From contig DHQX01000020.1 of assembly GCA_002411105.1 (NCBI GenBank), positions 382-53,560 on the forward strand: a DNA stretch of 53,179 nt, given 5' to 3'. Positions 1 through 7,233 of this stretch are shown piece after piece (position 1 is the first letter of the stretch; each line of letters begins with the position of its first letter). Position numbers and translations under genes: made by a program. The notes below the pieces were generated by a model that saw only the letters and a program-made list of their open reading frames with translations, did no database searches and was not told the origin of the DNA. Source of the stretch: Christensenella sp. UBA5327 (GTDB lineage Bacteria; Bacillota; Clostridia; Christensenellales; Aristaeellaceae).

Positions 1-1
1 C

Positions 2-772
2 TACTACACCAACATCGTGGGCATGTATGGCCCCCAGGTGCAGGATGTGCTGAAGAAGGCCGGCACCATCGACATCCGGATGCTCTGCCCCCTCCATGGC
101 CCCATCTGGCGGGAGGATCTGGGCTGGTTCCTGGAGAAGTATGACAAATGGTCCTCCTACACCCCAGAGGAGGAGGCGGTGATGGTGGCCTACGGCTCCA
201 TCTATGGCAACACCAAGAAGGCGGCGGAGATCCTGGCCCGCAGGCTGTCTGAGGGCGGCATCAAAAACGTGGCGGTATATGACGCCTCAAAAACCCATGT
301 CAGCGAGCTGGTGGCTGAGGGCTTCCGCGTGAGCCACCTGGTCCTGGCCAGCGCCACCTACAACATGCAGGCCTTCACCCCCATGAAAAACCTGGTGCAG
401 GACCTGGCCTTCCACGGCCTGCGCGGGCGCAAGGTGGCCCTCATCCAGAACGGCTCCTGGGCGCCCAATGCCGCGGCCCGGCTGAGCGAGACCCTGGACC
501 AGATGAAGGATATCACCCTGCTGGGGGACACCGTCACCATCAAGTCAGCCCCTGACGCGGAGGCGATCAAAGCCCTGGAGGCGCTGGCGGACACGATCGC
601 GGCGGACCTGGGCAAAAAGCCCGCGCCAGCCGCGGCCCCGGCGGCGGCAGCTGGCGGCGTCAAGTGGAAGTGCACGGTGTGCGGCTTCATCTACGAGGGA
701 GACCCGCTGCCCGCGGACTATAAGTGCCCCGTGTGCGGCGTGGGCCCGGACAAGTTTGAAAAAGTCGTCTGA
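2..772 (+). CDS. Flavodiiron protein with C-terminal rubredoxin domain (5' partial)
   Basis: This is the C-terminal part of a flavodiiron protein (A-type flavoprotein), a cytoplasmic enzyme that reduces O2 or NO with electrons from rubredoxin and NAD(P)H. The reading frame is open to the left edge, so the start lies outside the window. The visible N-terminal stretch ends the diiron beta-lactamase-like domain (LCPLHGPIW contains a typical last iron ligand His). A flavodoxin domain follows, with the FMN loop YGSIYGNTKK. After an Ala/Pro linker comes a short rubredoxin domain with two CxxC pairs (CTVCG and CPVCG). The FDP-flavodoxin-rubredoxin order resembles NorV-type enzymes, but the rubredoxin is of the compact rubrerythrin-like kind. 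A perfect hairpin follows the stop. The partner reductase is not visible. Confidence 0.93.
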   Translation, partial: YYTNIVGMYGPQVQDVLKKAGTIDIRMLCPLHGPIWREDLGWFLEKYDKWSSYTPEEEAVMVAYGSIYGNTKKAAEILARRLSEGGIKNVAVYDASKTHVSELVAEGFRVSHLVLASATYNMQAFTPMKNLVQDLAFHGLRGRKVALIQNGSWAPNAAARLSETLDQMKDITLLGDTVTIKSAPDAEAIKALEALADTIAADLGKKPAPAAAPAAAAGGVKWKCTVCGFIYEGDPLPADYKCPVCGVGPDKFEKVV

Positions 773-788
773 TCAATGCGCAAAGCAT

Positions 789-824
789 GGGAGAGGGTTC
801 TGTGAGAACCCTCTCCCATTTATT
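789..824. terminator. Hairpin terminator between convergent genes
   Basis: A perfect 12-bp stem (789-800 with 806-817) with loop TGTGA is followed by an AT-rich tail (ATTTATTAT) on the plus strand. It lies 16 bases after the flavodiiron stop and 16 bases before the stop of the convergent phosphatase, so it may serve both. Confidence 0.8.
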
Positions 825-840
825 ATGCCGCTGGCATTTT

Positions 841-2835
841 TTATTTCTTCACAATCCCAAAGCTGTCCAGCACATAGGGCGCGGCGCCCTGGTTGCGGTC
901 AATCTCGTAGACCACGGCGCTGATGCGCTCGGGGGAGACGTGTAACTCCACGAAGTTCTGGATGATGCTGCGGGGCGGGCGTCCGGCGTCGGCCTGGGTG
1001 GCGTACTTGGCCGCGCTGTTCTCCTGGGCATAGACAAACTTATCGTAGAAGGCGGCATCGCTTTCCAGGATGGCCTTGTTTTTGTAGTACACCTTGGGCC
1101 CTGCGGTGTTGGGGATCATATAGACCACGCCCTGGGGGTTTTCCATGTGCTTGATGAGGGTGTCGTTGTGCTGAATTTCCACCATCACCGGCTCCTGGGC
1201 CTCGCCCTTTTCGTTGATGGGTTTTGAAAGCGCATAGATGTGATCGTGGCCCTGGAGCACCAGGTCGATGCCCAGCTGCGCCAGGATGGGGGCCACCAGG
1301 GTGCGCACGCCGTTTTCCTTCATGATGTCGTCGTCGGTGGCATGGTTGGAGGTGGTGTAGGGCCCCTTGTGCATCACGGCGATCTGCCAGTCAACGCCCC
1401 GCTCCCTGGCTGCCGCGGCATCTGCCTTCAGCCAGCCGATCTGCCGGGGGGTGAAGTTGGCATACTCCGGTGAATCCTCATTGGTGTTGAGCATGATGAA
1501 ATGGGTGTTCTCATAGTCAAAGCTGTAATACGCGCCGGACTTGGTGGCAGAGCCCTCCGCCGGCTCCAGGTTGAAGTGCTCGTAAAAGGACTGGTTGTCC
1601 TCATCATGGTTGCCGGAAACCGCCATGAAAGGCAGGTTGAAGAAGGCTTTGCTGGCGGCGTCCATCAGCCAGCCCCATTCCTCTTCCTTCATGCCGGTGT
1701 CCACCACGTCGCCGTTGAGGACCATGAAATCAGCGCCCTTGACCGTGTCATGGGCGATGACAAAGGTGTCAGCGGCCAATTCTGCCTCCTCGGCACTTTT
1801 CGCCTGGGAGTCCGCCAGGTTGATGAAGCTGAAGCTGCCATCCCGGTTGTCGGTGGTGAAGGTGCCGGTCTGGCTCCACAGGTTCAGCTTCGCGTCGCCC
1901 ACGCGGAAGGCATAGGTCACCCCGGGGATAAGCCCGGTGGCTGTTGCCTTGTGCAAGAGGTATTCGGGCGCGTTGGTGGACATGGAAAAACGGCCGGTGA
2001 ATTTCTGGGCGGCGGAAAAGTCAGGTTGGGCGCCTTCCGTGGCGGGCACCACCTCCACATCGCTGCCCACAGAGGCCTGGCTGGTATACCAGGTAAAGCC
2101 CATCCGGGTGGCGGTGTCGCCGTTGTAGGTCATGACAAAGCGGCTGATGTCCCCCACAGCCACGTCCGGGTTGGGCAGCATCGTGGCGGTGTAGTCAACC
2201 GCGGGCACCAGCGCCATTTCCTTGACGGCCACCATGCCCAGCTCAAACCACAGGTCGCTTGAGCCGCCGTCATCCTGATGCACCTCAGCGGCGATGACGT
2301 TCCTGCCCTCTTTGAGGCTGGGCAGATCGGCCAGAGGCAGCACAAAGGTCTCCTCCTTGGGCTTGAACTTGGCTCCGGTGGCATAGCTCACCTCCATGCC
2401 TTCCTCAATGCCGCGGCGGAAGATCTCCTTGCCGTTGAGATATACCACGGCGCCGTCATCCACGTGGATGTAGAATTCCACGCCGGCGTAGCCGGCCAGG
2501 GCCGGGAATTCAGCCTGGGTGAGGACATAGGTGGTCATGTGCTTGTCGTTCTCGTCATCGCCAAAGCTCACCTCCGTGGCCAGCGCCAGGGTGGGGTCAG
2601 TCTCGGACACATCATCGCCAAAGCCCAGGGGGGCAGCGCCTTCCTTCCAGGCGGCGGGGTCCGCTTTTTCGGCCCAGTATTGGCCCAGGTCAGTGCCGTC
2701 GTCCAGATATTTCCACGTGGCATTGCGGGGCAGCAGTTCCAGGCGTTCCTGCGCTCCGGCGGTTAGTGATGCCATCAGCATCATGGCAAGCACCAGCAGC
2801 AGGAGGGTTTTCATGGCTGTTTTCTTGCTAAGCAT
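841..2835 (-). CDS. Secreted purple-acid-phosphatase-like metallophosphoesterase
   Basis: A 664-residue exported calcineurin-like phosphoesterase. It has a signal peptide (about residues 1-28, cleavage near TAGAQ). An N-terminal beta-rich domain at about 30-210 resembles ligand-binding jelly-roll modules. A fibronectin-like purple acid phosphatase N-terminal domain follows (about 215-330, ending TGLIPGVTYAFRVGD). The catalytic domain (about 335-600) carries the ordered metal motifs LADSQ, NGDVVD, GNHDED, MHKGPY and GHDHIY. The first motif has Gln where many family members have His. The likely role is extracellular hydrolysis of phosphate esters, but the substrate is unknown. The start has a good RBS (AAGGGAG). 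It stands alone behind a PhoP-box-like array, which supports a role in phosphate scavenging. Confidence 0.9.
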   Translation of the reverse strand: MLSKKTAMKTLLLLVLAMMLMASLTAGAQERLELLPRNATWKYLDDGTDLGQYWAEKADPAAWKEGAAPLGFGDDVSETDPTLALATEVSFGDDENDKHMTTYVLTQAEFPALAGYAGVEFYIHVDDGAVVYLNGKEIFRRGIEEGMEVSYATGAKFKPKEETFVLPLADLPSLKEGRNVIAAEVHQDDGGSSDLWFELGMVAVKEMALVPAVDYTATMLPNPDVAVGDISRFVMTYNGDTATRMGFTWYTSQASVGSDVEVVPATEGAQPDFSAAQKFTGRFSMSTNAPEYLLHKATATGLIPGVTYAFRVGDAKLNLWSQTGTFTTDNRDGSFSFINLADSQAKSAEEAELAADTFVIAHDTVKGADFMVLNGDVVDTGMKEEEWGWLMDAASKAFFNLPFMAVSGNHDEDNQSFYEHFNLEPAEGSATKSGAYYSFDYENTHFIMLNTNEDSPEYANFTPRQIGWLKADAAAARERGVDWQIAVMHKGPYTTSNHATDDDIMKENGVRTLVAPILAQLGIDLVLQGHDHIYALSKPINEKGEAQEPVMVEIQHNDTLIKHMENPQGVVYMIPNTAGPKVYYKNKAILESDAAFYDKFVYAQENSAAKYATQADAGRPPRSIIQNFVELHVSPERISAVVYEIDRNQGAAPYVLDSFGIVKK

Positions 2836-2879
2836 ATGGGCTCCCTTTCATCATCGTGTTTTTGCATGGATTCAAAAAC

Positions 2880-2922
2880 ATGATAGCCTCATCGCGTGAA
2901 ATGGCTGTGAAAGCAGTGTCAA
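2880..2922 (-). promoter_or_regulatory. Candidate PhoP-activated promoter with three direct-repeat boxes
   Basis: On the minus strand the order is TTGACA (2922-2917), 5 nt, TTCACA (2911-2906), 5 nt, TTCACG (2900-2895), 9 nt, then a -10-like TATCAT (2885-2880). The 11-bp period and the TT(A/C/T)ACA consensus match PhoP boxes as described in Bacillus subtilis. The implied position at about -22 to -49 from the start site also fits. No proper -35 lies 17 bp upstream of TATCAT, as expected for an activator-dependent promoter. It drives the metallophosphoesterase. Confidence 0.6.
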
Positions 2923-2930
2923 CCGAGCGT

Positions 2931-2960
2931 AAAAAGGCTGCCGCTTGTTAACGACAGCCT
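2931..2960 (-). terminator. Intrinsic terminator of the SH3-protein operon
   Basis: On the minus strand a 9-bp stem with one U-G pair (2960-2952 with 2943-2935) is followed by five T. It lies just after the stop of the SH3-domain gene. It is nearly identical to the terminator at 14700-14728. Confidence 0.82.
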
Positions 2961-2983
2961 GTTGTGGGGTCAGGGAGCTTATC

Positions 2984-4024
2984 TCATGGTGGGTTGGTGC
3001 CCTGAAGGAGCTTTGTCATCATCCAGCCGGTCTTGCCATCCACCCATACCTGGCTCCACCACTCGCCGTATTTGAGCACATAGACCTGGGTGCCGTTGGG
3101 GTACATGCCCTGGGTCTGGGAGTTTTGGGAGGATTTGCTGCGCAGGTGGGCGCCCTGGCCCGCGGTGTTGGCCACCGTGGTGGTATAGGCGTAGCTTGCG
3201 GGCGGCGTGAAGACAGGCGGGGGCGTGGCCGGCGCCGCGGTGGCGCCGGGGAGGGGGAGCGGGTCTGCGGGTGCCGCGGCAAAGGGCTGGGGGTCAAGGC
3301 CCCAGGCCATCATGAAGCCCAGCTTGCCATCAGGCGCCAGCACCTGGGCGAAGTCATCGGTGAAGCCCAGCACCCGCACCTGGGTGCCGTTGCGGTAGGC
3401 GCCGATCTTGTCGGATTTGAAGGATTGCGCCCCCCGCATGGTGAGGGAGGGGCCATCCTGATAGGCCACGCTCACCTGGGGCAGAAGGTCCGCCACGCTG
3501 CCGGGCAGGGGGTCAAAGGCCAGCGCCTCGGCGGGCATGTAGCCCTCCAGGGTGCCGATGCCCAGCTTCACCCAGCCCTTGTCCGGCTGGGCCAGCACCC
3601 GGGCTAAGACACCGGGGTAGTAGCGGCCCAGCGAATCCGCGTTGCTGCGGGGGGCTATGCGTAAAGCTGGCCGTTCGTCCGGGCTTTCCGGGGCGATGAC
3701 CGCGTGGCGGTAGCCGTCCTCCGGGGTTCTGGGGCGCAGGTTCACGTTTTTGACCCAGCCTTCCGCCATCTCCCCGGATTCGGTGAAGACGCGGACCGAG
3801 GCCCAGTCAGGCGCGCTGCCCAGCAGTTCAAAGGCCTCCTGCGGCAAAAGCTGCCGCAGCACCCCGGATGCGGCATCAGCAGCTTCGTACACAGCAAGCG
3901 CCTCACCGGCGTTTAAATACGCCGGTGAGGCCGCCGGGGCCCTCAGCGGTGCCAGGGCCAGCGCCACAAGCACTGCCAGCGCGGCCCCAAGGCGCATAAA
4001 GGGTCGGGTCATGGTGCTATTCAT
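2984..4024 (-). CDS. Secreted bacterial SH3-repeat protein
   Basis: A 346-residue exported protein of unknown function. A signal peptide of about 32 residues (cleavage near APAAS) precedes several SH3b-like modules: about 35-100 (ending EMAEGWVKNVNL), about 110-165, about 185-245 (MRGAQSFKSDKIGAYRNG) and about 275-340 (ANTAGQGAHLRSK ... GKTGWMMTKLL). A Pro/Ala linker lies at about 248-270. Such repeats usually bind cell wall or mediate protein contacts; no catalytic domain is present. The ATG overlaps the upstream stop (TGATG) and has no good RBS of its own, so translation is probably coupled to the upstream 177-residue protein. A second ATG four codons in is an alternative start. Confidence 0.82.
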   Translation of the reverse strand: MNSTMTRPFMRLGAALAVLVALALAPLRAPAASPAYLNAGEALAVYEAADAASGVLRQLLPQEAFELLGSAPDWASVRVFTESGEMAEGWVKNVNLRPRTPEDGYRHAVIAPESPDERPALRIAPRSNADSLGRYYPGVLARVLAQPDKGWVKLGIGTLEGYMPAEALAFDPLPGSVADLLPQVSVAYQDGPSLTMRGAQSFKSDKIGAYRNGTQVRVLGFTDDFAQVLAPDGKLGFMMAWGLDPQPFAAAPADPLPLPGATAAPATPPPVFTPPASYAYTTTVANTAGQGAHLRSKSSQNSQTQGMYPNGTQVYVLKYGEWWSQVWVDGKTGWMMTKLLQGTNPP

Positions 4025-4557
4025 CAGGGCAGCGGCAGCTCGATCACCAGGGGCTCGCTGATGGTCTCGCCCGGGAACAGCTGGCTGACGGTGACGGTGA
4101 CCGGGCCATCGCCATTGATCAGATAGTCGGTGGATTGAGACAGCATGGTGCCAGGGGCCAGGTCCTCAAAGTTGGGGGCCGAGATGCCCTCGGGCCTGAG
4201 GATCACGGTGACCTCGCTGGGGGTGCCGGCCTGGGAGGCCGCCACGGTGATGGCCATCATCGGGCTTATAAGCTCCTGGGTGTCATTGCGCAGGTCATAG
4301 CTGAGGGTGAAGGCGGGTTTCCCCTCGAAGTCCTCCCCCCTTACCAGGCTTTTGATGCCCACAAAGAAGCCTGCCACGCTGCCGGTGGCCAGATACTGGG
4401 TGTTCTCAATGCGGCGGCGGGCCAGCTCCTGGTTGGCTCCGTCGATCACCGCCTGGAGCTGTTCGTCGCTGAGGGCCGCATAGTCAACCGGGGCCGCCAG
4501 CGCCGCCAGCGGCACAAGCATGACGGCCAGCAGAATGATGCTGATGATGCGTTTCAT
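4024..4557 (-). CDS. Secreted protein of unknown function (DUF5067-like)
   Basis: A 177-residue exported protein. A signal peptide (about 1-21, ending LAALAA) precedes a short helix (about 28-50, LSDEQLQAVIDGANQELARR). A beta-rich domain follows, whose FTLSYDLRND ... ISPMMAITV pattern recalls the DUF5067 or immunoglobulin-like domains of clostridial surface proteins; that assignment is tentative. There is no lipobox. The RBS GTGAGGA sits a few bases before the ATG. It is the first gene of a two-gene operon, and its stop is fused to the start of the SH3-repeat gene. The two proteins probably work together at the cell surface. Confidence 0.75.
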   Translation of the reverse strand: MKRIISIILLAVMLVPLAALAAPVDYAALSDEQLQAVIDGANQELARRRIENTQYLATGSVAGFFVGIKSLVRGEDFEGKPAFTLSYDLRNDTQELISPMMAITVAASQAGTPSEVTVILRPEGISAPNFEDLAPGTMLSQSTDYLINGDGPVTVTVSQLFPGETISEPLVIELPLP

Positions 4558-4608
4558 GATGTTTCCTCACTTCCATAGGATTTGGGCGCGCACGCCGCGC
4601 CTGAGTGT

Positions 4609-4650
4609 ATTATACCGCGACAATTGTGACTTTAGTCGTAACAATTGCGG
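4609..4650 (-). promoter_or_regulatory. TATAAT -10 with palindromic site in place of a -35
   Basis: A minus-strand TATAAT (4614-4609) precedes the 177-residue secreted protein. No recognisable -35 lies upstream. In its place is a nested inverted repeat: GACT-TT-AGTC (4628-4637) flanked by two CAATTG boxes (4621-4626 and 4642-4647). This looks like an operator or activator site; the regulator is unknown. Confidence 0.45.
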
Positions 4651-4715
4651 CGCACAATTTTTGAGCGCCGAAAACGCCGCGTTTTTCCCCGCAGAATCCT
4701 TTTTGCCCGGGCGCG

Positions 4716-4744
4716 TTGACAGGCGCGCCCATCCTTTTTATACT
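4716..4744 (+). promoter_or_regulatory. SigA-type promoter of the phage-like regulator pair
   Basis: TTGACA (4716-4721), a 17-bp spacer and TATACT (4739-4744) lie 45 bases before the first regulator ATG. This is close to consensus and predicts strong, constitutive transcription unless repressed. Confidence 0.8.
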
Positions 4745-4788
4745 GGGCACAACAAAGGGAACAAATGTTCTCGTTAAGGAGGGAAGCC

Positions 4789-4980
4789 ATGATCACCCAG
4801 GAACTGCGGCAGCTGCGGGCGGCCATGAACCGCGCCTGCGTCAGCCGCAAGGAGGCGGCAGCGGCCCTGCACCTCTCCTACAGCGCGTTTAACCGCAAGC
4901 TGCGGGGTGAACTGCCCCTGCGCCCGGAGGAGGCCCGGGCGCTAAGCGCATACATCCAGGGGGCGCGGCGCAGCAGCTGA
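4789..4980 (+). CDS. Small helix-turn-helix DNA-binding protein
   Basis: A 63-residue protein starting MITQELRQLR. Residues about 18-45 (SRKEAAAALHLSYSAFNRKL) fit a Cro-like or phage-type helix-turn-helix. I chose the ATG at 4789 because it follows AAGGAGGG (4776-4783) at ideal distance; an ATG eight codons upstream (4765) has no such site. The last base of the TGA stop region overlaps the ATG of the next gene (TGATG). Size, fold and partner suggest a phage-derived regulator, but no phage structural genes are nearby. The target is unknown. Confidence 0.72.
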   Translation: MITQELRQLRAAMNRACVSRKEAAAALHLSYSAFNRKLRGELPLRPEEARALSAYIQGARRSS

Positions 4981-5360
4981 TGGCCAGACGGTATTTGGAG
5001 AGCGTGGGGGAGATGGAGGCCCGGCTCAACATCCTCCTGCGCCAGAAAAATGTGCTGGGCGCCCTGGCCCTGTCCCAGGGCGAGGATCAGGCCCGCCGCC
5101 AGGCCCAGGCCCGCGCCGTGTCGCAGGCCATTGAAACCGCCTGGAGCAGGCTGCACCGCCAGCGCCGCCTGGTGGACCACTGCATCAGCCGCCTCCCCTG
5201 CCAGGAGGAGCGTGAGCTGCTCTCGCTGCGCTATCTCAGCGGCCTCTCCTACCCCGACATCGCCGAGATCCTGGGCTATTCCCAGCGCCAGATCTACCGC
5301 ATCCACCGCCGGGCGATGCTGCACATGGAGGCCCTGGTGGAGGGAAGCTATGGCGGGTAG
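4980..5360 (+). CDS. Phage-type sigma-70 region-4-like regulator (RinA/ArpU/DUF1492-like)
   Basis: A 126-residue protein. Its C-terminal half (about 75-115, ERELLSLRYLSGLSYPDIAEILGYSQRQIYRIHRRA) is a sigma-70 region-4-like helix-turn-helix. The N-terminal half is a Gln/Arg/Ala-rich helix. This layout matches the late-gene activator family of Gram-positive phages and related DUF1492 proteins. Translation is coupled to the preceding small HTH gene. In phages such proteins switch on packaging or structural genes; here the downstream gene runs in the opposite direction, so the pair may act in trans or be a phage remnant. Confidence 0.75.
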   Translation: MARRYLESVGEMEARLNILLRQKNVLGALALSQGEDQARRQAQARAVSQAIETAWSRLHRQRRLVDHCISRLPCQEERELLSLRYLSGLSYPDIAEILGYSQRQIYRIHRRAMLHMEALVEGSYGG

Positions 5361-5387
5361 CCAAAAGACTGCGGAGCCTATCAAAGA

Positions 5388-5412
5388 GGGCTGGCGCATA
5401 ACGCGCCAGCCC
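5388..5412. terminator. Perfect 10-bp hairpin between convergent genes
   Basis: The stem pairs 5388-5397 with 5403-5412, loop ATAAC. On the minus strand it is followed by CTCTTTGATA, so it is probably the terminator of the Cys-repeat gene. The plus-strand tail is not T-rich. Confidence 0.7.
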
Positions 5413-5449
5413 AGACTGTCCCTCAGGAGTGATCGGGTGTTGTGCGGGT

Positions 5450-6988
5450 TTATTCCCCGGACTGCTCCGACATCTGCAGCATCTGCAGGTATAGCTCCTG
5501 ATAGCTCATGCCGCTGCCGGGGGCCATCAGGCCGTCGCTGAACTTCTCGTTGGCGCCGCCCTGGTAGTAGTTGGTGAGCATGTTCAAGGTGATCACGCAG
5601 TGCTCGCCGGGGCCCTTCACCGCCTGGTCAAAGGGCAGGGAGTTTTCATAGTCCACCATCCGGGCGGTGGTCACGTCCGGGAACATGCCCCAGGCGCGGT
5701 AGCGCATCACATTGGCCTCAACGGTTTTCTCCACAGACACCCGCACCGTGCCCCCCGCCACCGTCACCCGGGCATAGCCCACCAGCCAGCCGTCCTCGGT
5801 CACCAGGGCGTAGCGCTGGTCGCTGTCCTGGGTGAGGTCCAGGTAGAGGATGGGGGCCGCGGAGCTGCCGCCGGGGAACTCACTCGCCTGGGGCCCGTGG
5901 GCATAGGTGGCCACCTCATAGCGGAAGTTCCGGGGTGCCACGTTGCGCTGGCTGGCCACATTACCGCATACGCTGCAATGGGTCACCTGCAGGCCCATCT
6001 GCTTGGTGGTGGCCTCCCGCTCGTCTACCCAGATGCCGTTGGATTTATGGGGGATCATGCTGATAGATCGGGTCTCCTCTCGCCCGCAGTCAGAGCAGGA
6101 GCGCTTTTCGCTGCCCGCCTTGGTGCAGGTGGGTTCAACCCTGCTGCCCCAGGTGCCGAACTTATGTCCGTTGGGTTGATTTTTGCCAAGGGCAGGCACG
6201 TCTGTCAACTTGAAATAACTGCAACGCGTGCAAGATTCTTTTATCTGGCCTTTTTCAATGCAAGTTGCGTTTTTTGTGACAGTTTTGTTAGCAAGGTTGT
6301 GTCCCAGTTTCGGCAGTACTTTTGTCTTGGGGGTAGTTCCACATCCAAACAAACAAACGCTTTCGCTTGAACCGTCTACTTCACATTCGGCAGCCTTAAC
6401 AAGCCGGTATTCACTCCAGTTATGATCAATCTTGGGTACATCTTGCGTTTTTGGCTTTTCGCCACAGCCATTTAGACAATGGCTTTTTTGCAATCCGGTT
6501 TCCATGCATGTTGCTGTTTTTTCGATTTGCCACGGGCTCCAGTTATGACCTGTTGCTGGAATCTCCCGTTCTTCAGGTTTTGTATCACATGTTGCACAAC
6601 GGCGGGTTTCTTTTCCGGCCTTAGTACAGGTTGCGCGTTCAAAGAGTTGCCAAGGTGTCATACTGTGATCTAGCATAGGCAATGTTATGGATTCTGTGTG
6701 AGATGAGTCGCGCTTGCAAGTACGAACCTGCGAACCTGTTTTTGTGCACGTGGCAGGCGTCGTGACCCATTCACCCCAATCATGGCCAAGTGCTGCGGGA
6801 TACTCATAAATTTGATCTCCACAAGAACAAACACCGCGCTTAATCCCTGTCTCGTCACAGGTAGCTTTCGAAATATCTTCCCAAGTATAAGAATGTTTAT
6901 GCTCTCCCTCCGCCCCAACAACCATCGCCACCCCCAGCAATAAACAGCACACCAGGAGGGCGACAAAAGCCTTTCGGAATCTCATCAT
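5450..6988 (-). CDS. Secreted Cys-rich repeat protein
   Basis: A 512-residue exported protein. A signal peptide (about 1-26) is followed by about eight tandem repeats of 35-40 residues (about 30-335). Each repeat has an ATCTKAG-like start, one or two CxxC knuckles and a TGHNWS-like end. The pairs (CATC, CSDC, CSVC) could bind zinc or form disulfides. A beta-rich C-terminal domain of about 170 residues ends in a Met/Gln-rich tail. Similar repeats occur in clostridial surface proteins with no proven function. The start follows AAGGAGA. Bases from about 6165 to 6905, covering repeats 1-6, are clearly AT-richer than both ends of the gene and all neighbours, which suggests a recombined or imported core. 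Confidence 0.78.
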   Translation of the reverse strand: MMRFRKAFVALLVCCLLLGVAMVVGAEGEHKHSYTWEDISKATCDETGIKRGVCSCGDQIYEYPAALGHDWGEWVTTPATCTKTGSQVRTCKRDSSHTESITLPMLDHSMTPWQLFERATCTKAGKETRRCATCDTKPEEREIPATGHNWSPWQIEKTATCMETGLQKSHCLNGCGEKPKTQDVPKIDHNWSEYRLVKAAECEVDGSSESVCLFGCGTTPKTKVLPKLGHNLANKTVTKNATCIEKGQIKESCTRCSYFKLTDVPALGKNQPNGHKFGTWGSRVEPTCTKAGSEKRSCSDCGREETRSISMIPHKSNGIWVDEREATTKQMGLQVTHCSVCGNVASQRNVAPRNFRYEVATYAHGPQASEFPGGSSAAPILYLDLTQDSDQRYALVTEDGWLVGYARVTVAGGTVRVSVEKTVEANVMRYRAWGMFPDVTTARMVDYENSLPFDQAVKGPGEHCVITLNMLTNYYQGGANEKFSDGLMAPGSGMSYQELYLQMLQMSEQSGE

Positions 6989-7055
6989 CTTAGGTTCTCC
7001 TTTCCTTCATGACACCAATATAGACTGATTTCATATTTTGACTGATTGCTCACCC

Positions 7056-7084
7056 ATTATAGAAAGCGGCGGCGTGTCTGTCAA
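7056..7084 (-). promoter_or_regulatory. Consensus SigA promoter of the Cys-repeat gene
   Basis: On the minus strand TTGACA (7084-7079), a 17-bp spacer and TATAAT (7061-7056) give a perfect match to consensus. The leader of about 60 nt carries a six-codon ORF (ATG at 7010, TAA at 6992-6990) that overlaps the RBS and ends one base before the main ATG. Confidence 0.85.
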
Positions 7085-7172
7085 CCAGCCGGGCCGGGCG
7101 GCGCGCATGCTGCCGCCAGCCGTCCCTCTATCCTATTAGACGCGTTTGAGGCCCGAAATGTTTCATCCCGGG

Positions 7173-7211
7173 AAAAAATAAAGGGCTGGGCGCCTCGCAA
7201 AGCGCCCAGCC
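7173..7211 (-). terminator. Intrinsic terminator after the HAD gene
   Basis: On the minus strand a perfect 10-bp stem (7211-7202 with 7193-7184) is followed by a T-rich tail (7180-7173 region, TTATTTTTT). It lies about 20 bases after the restored HAD stop at 7234, which supports that longer end for the gene. Confidence 0.85.
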
Positions 7212-7233
7212 AGGGGTCTGACAGCACCAGGCC

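Noticed and set aside
4716..5360. A prophage
   Set aside because: Only two small regulator genes look phage-like. No integrase, portal, terminase, tail or lysin gene and no att-like repeats were seen.
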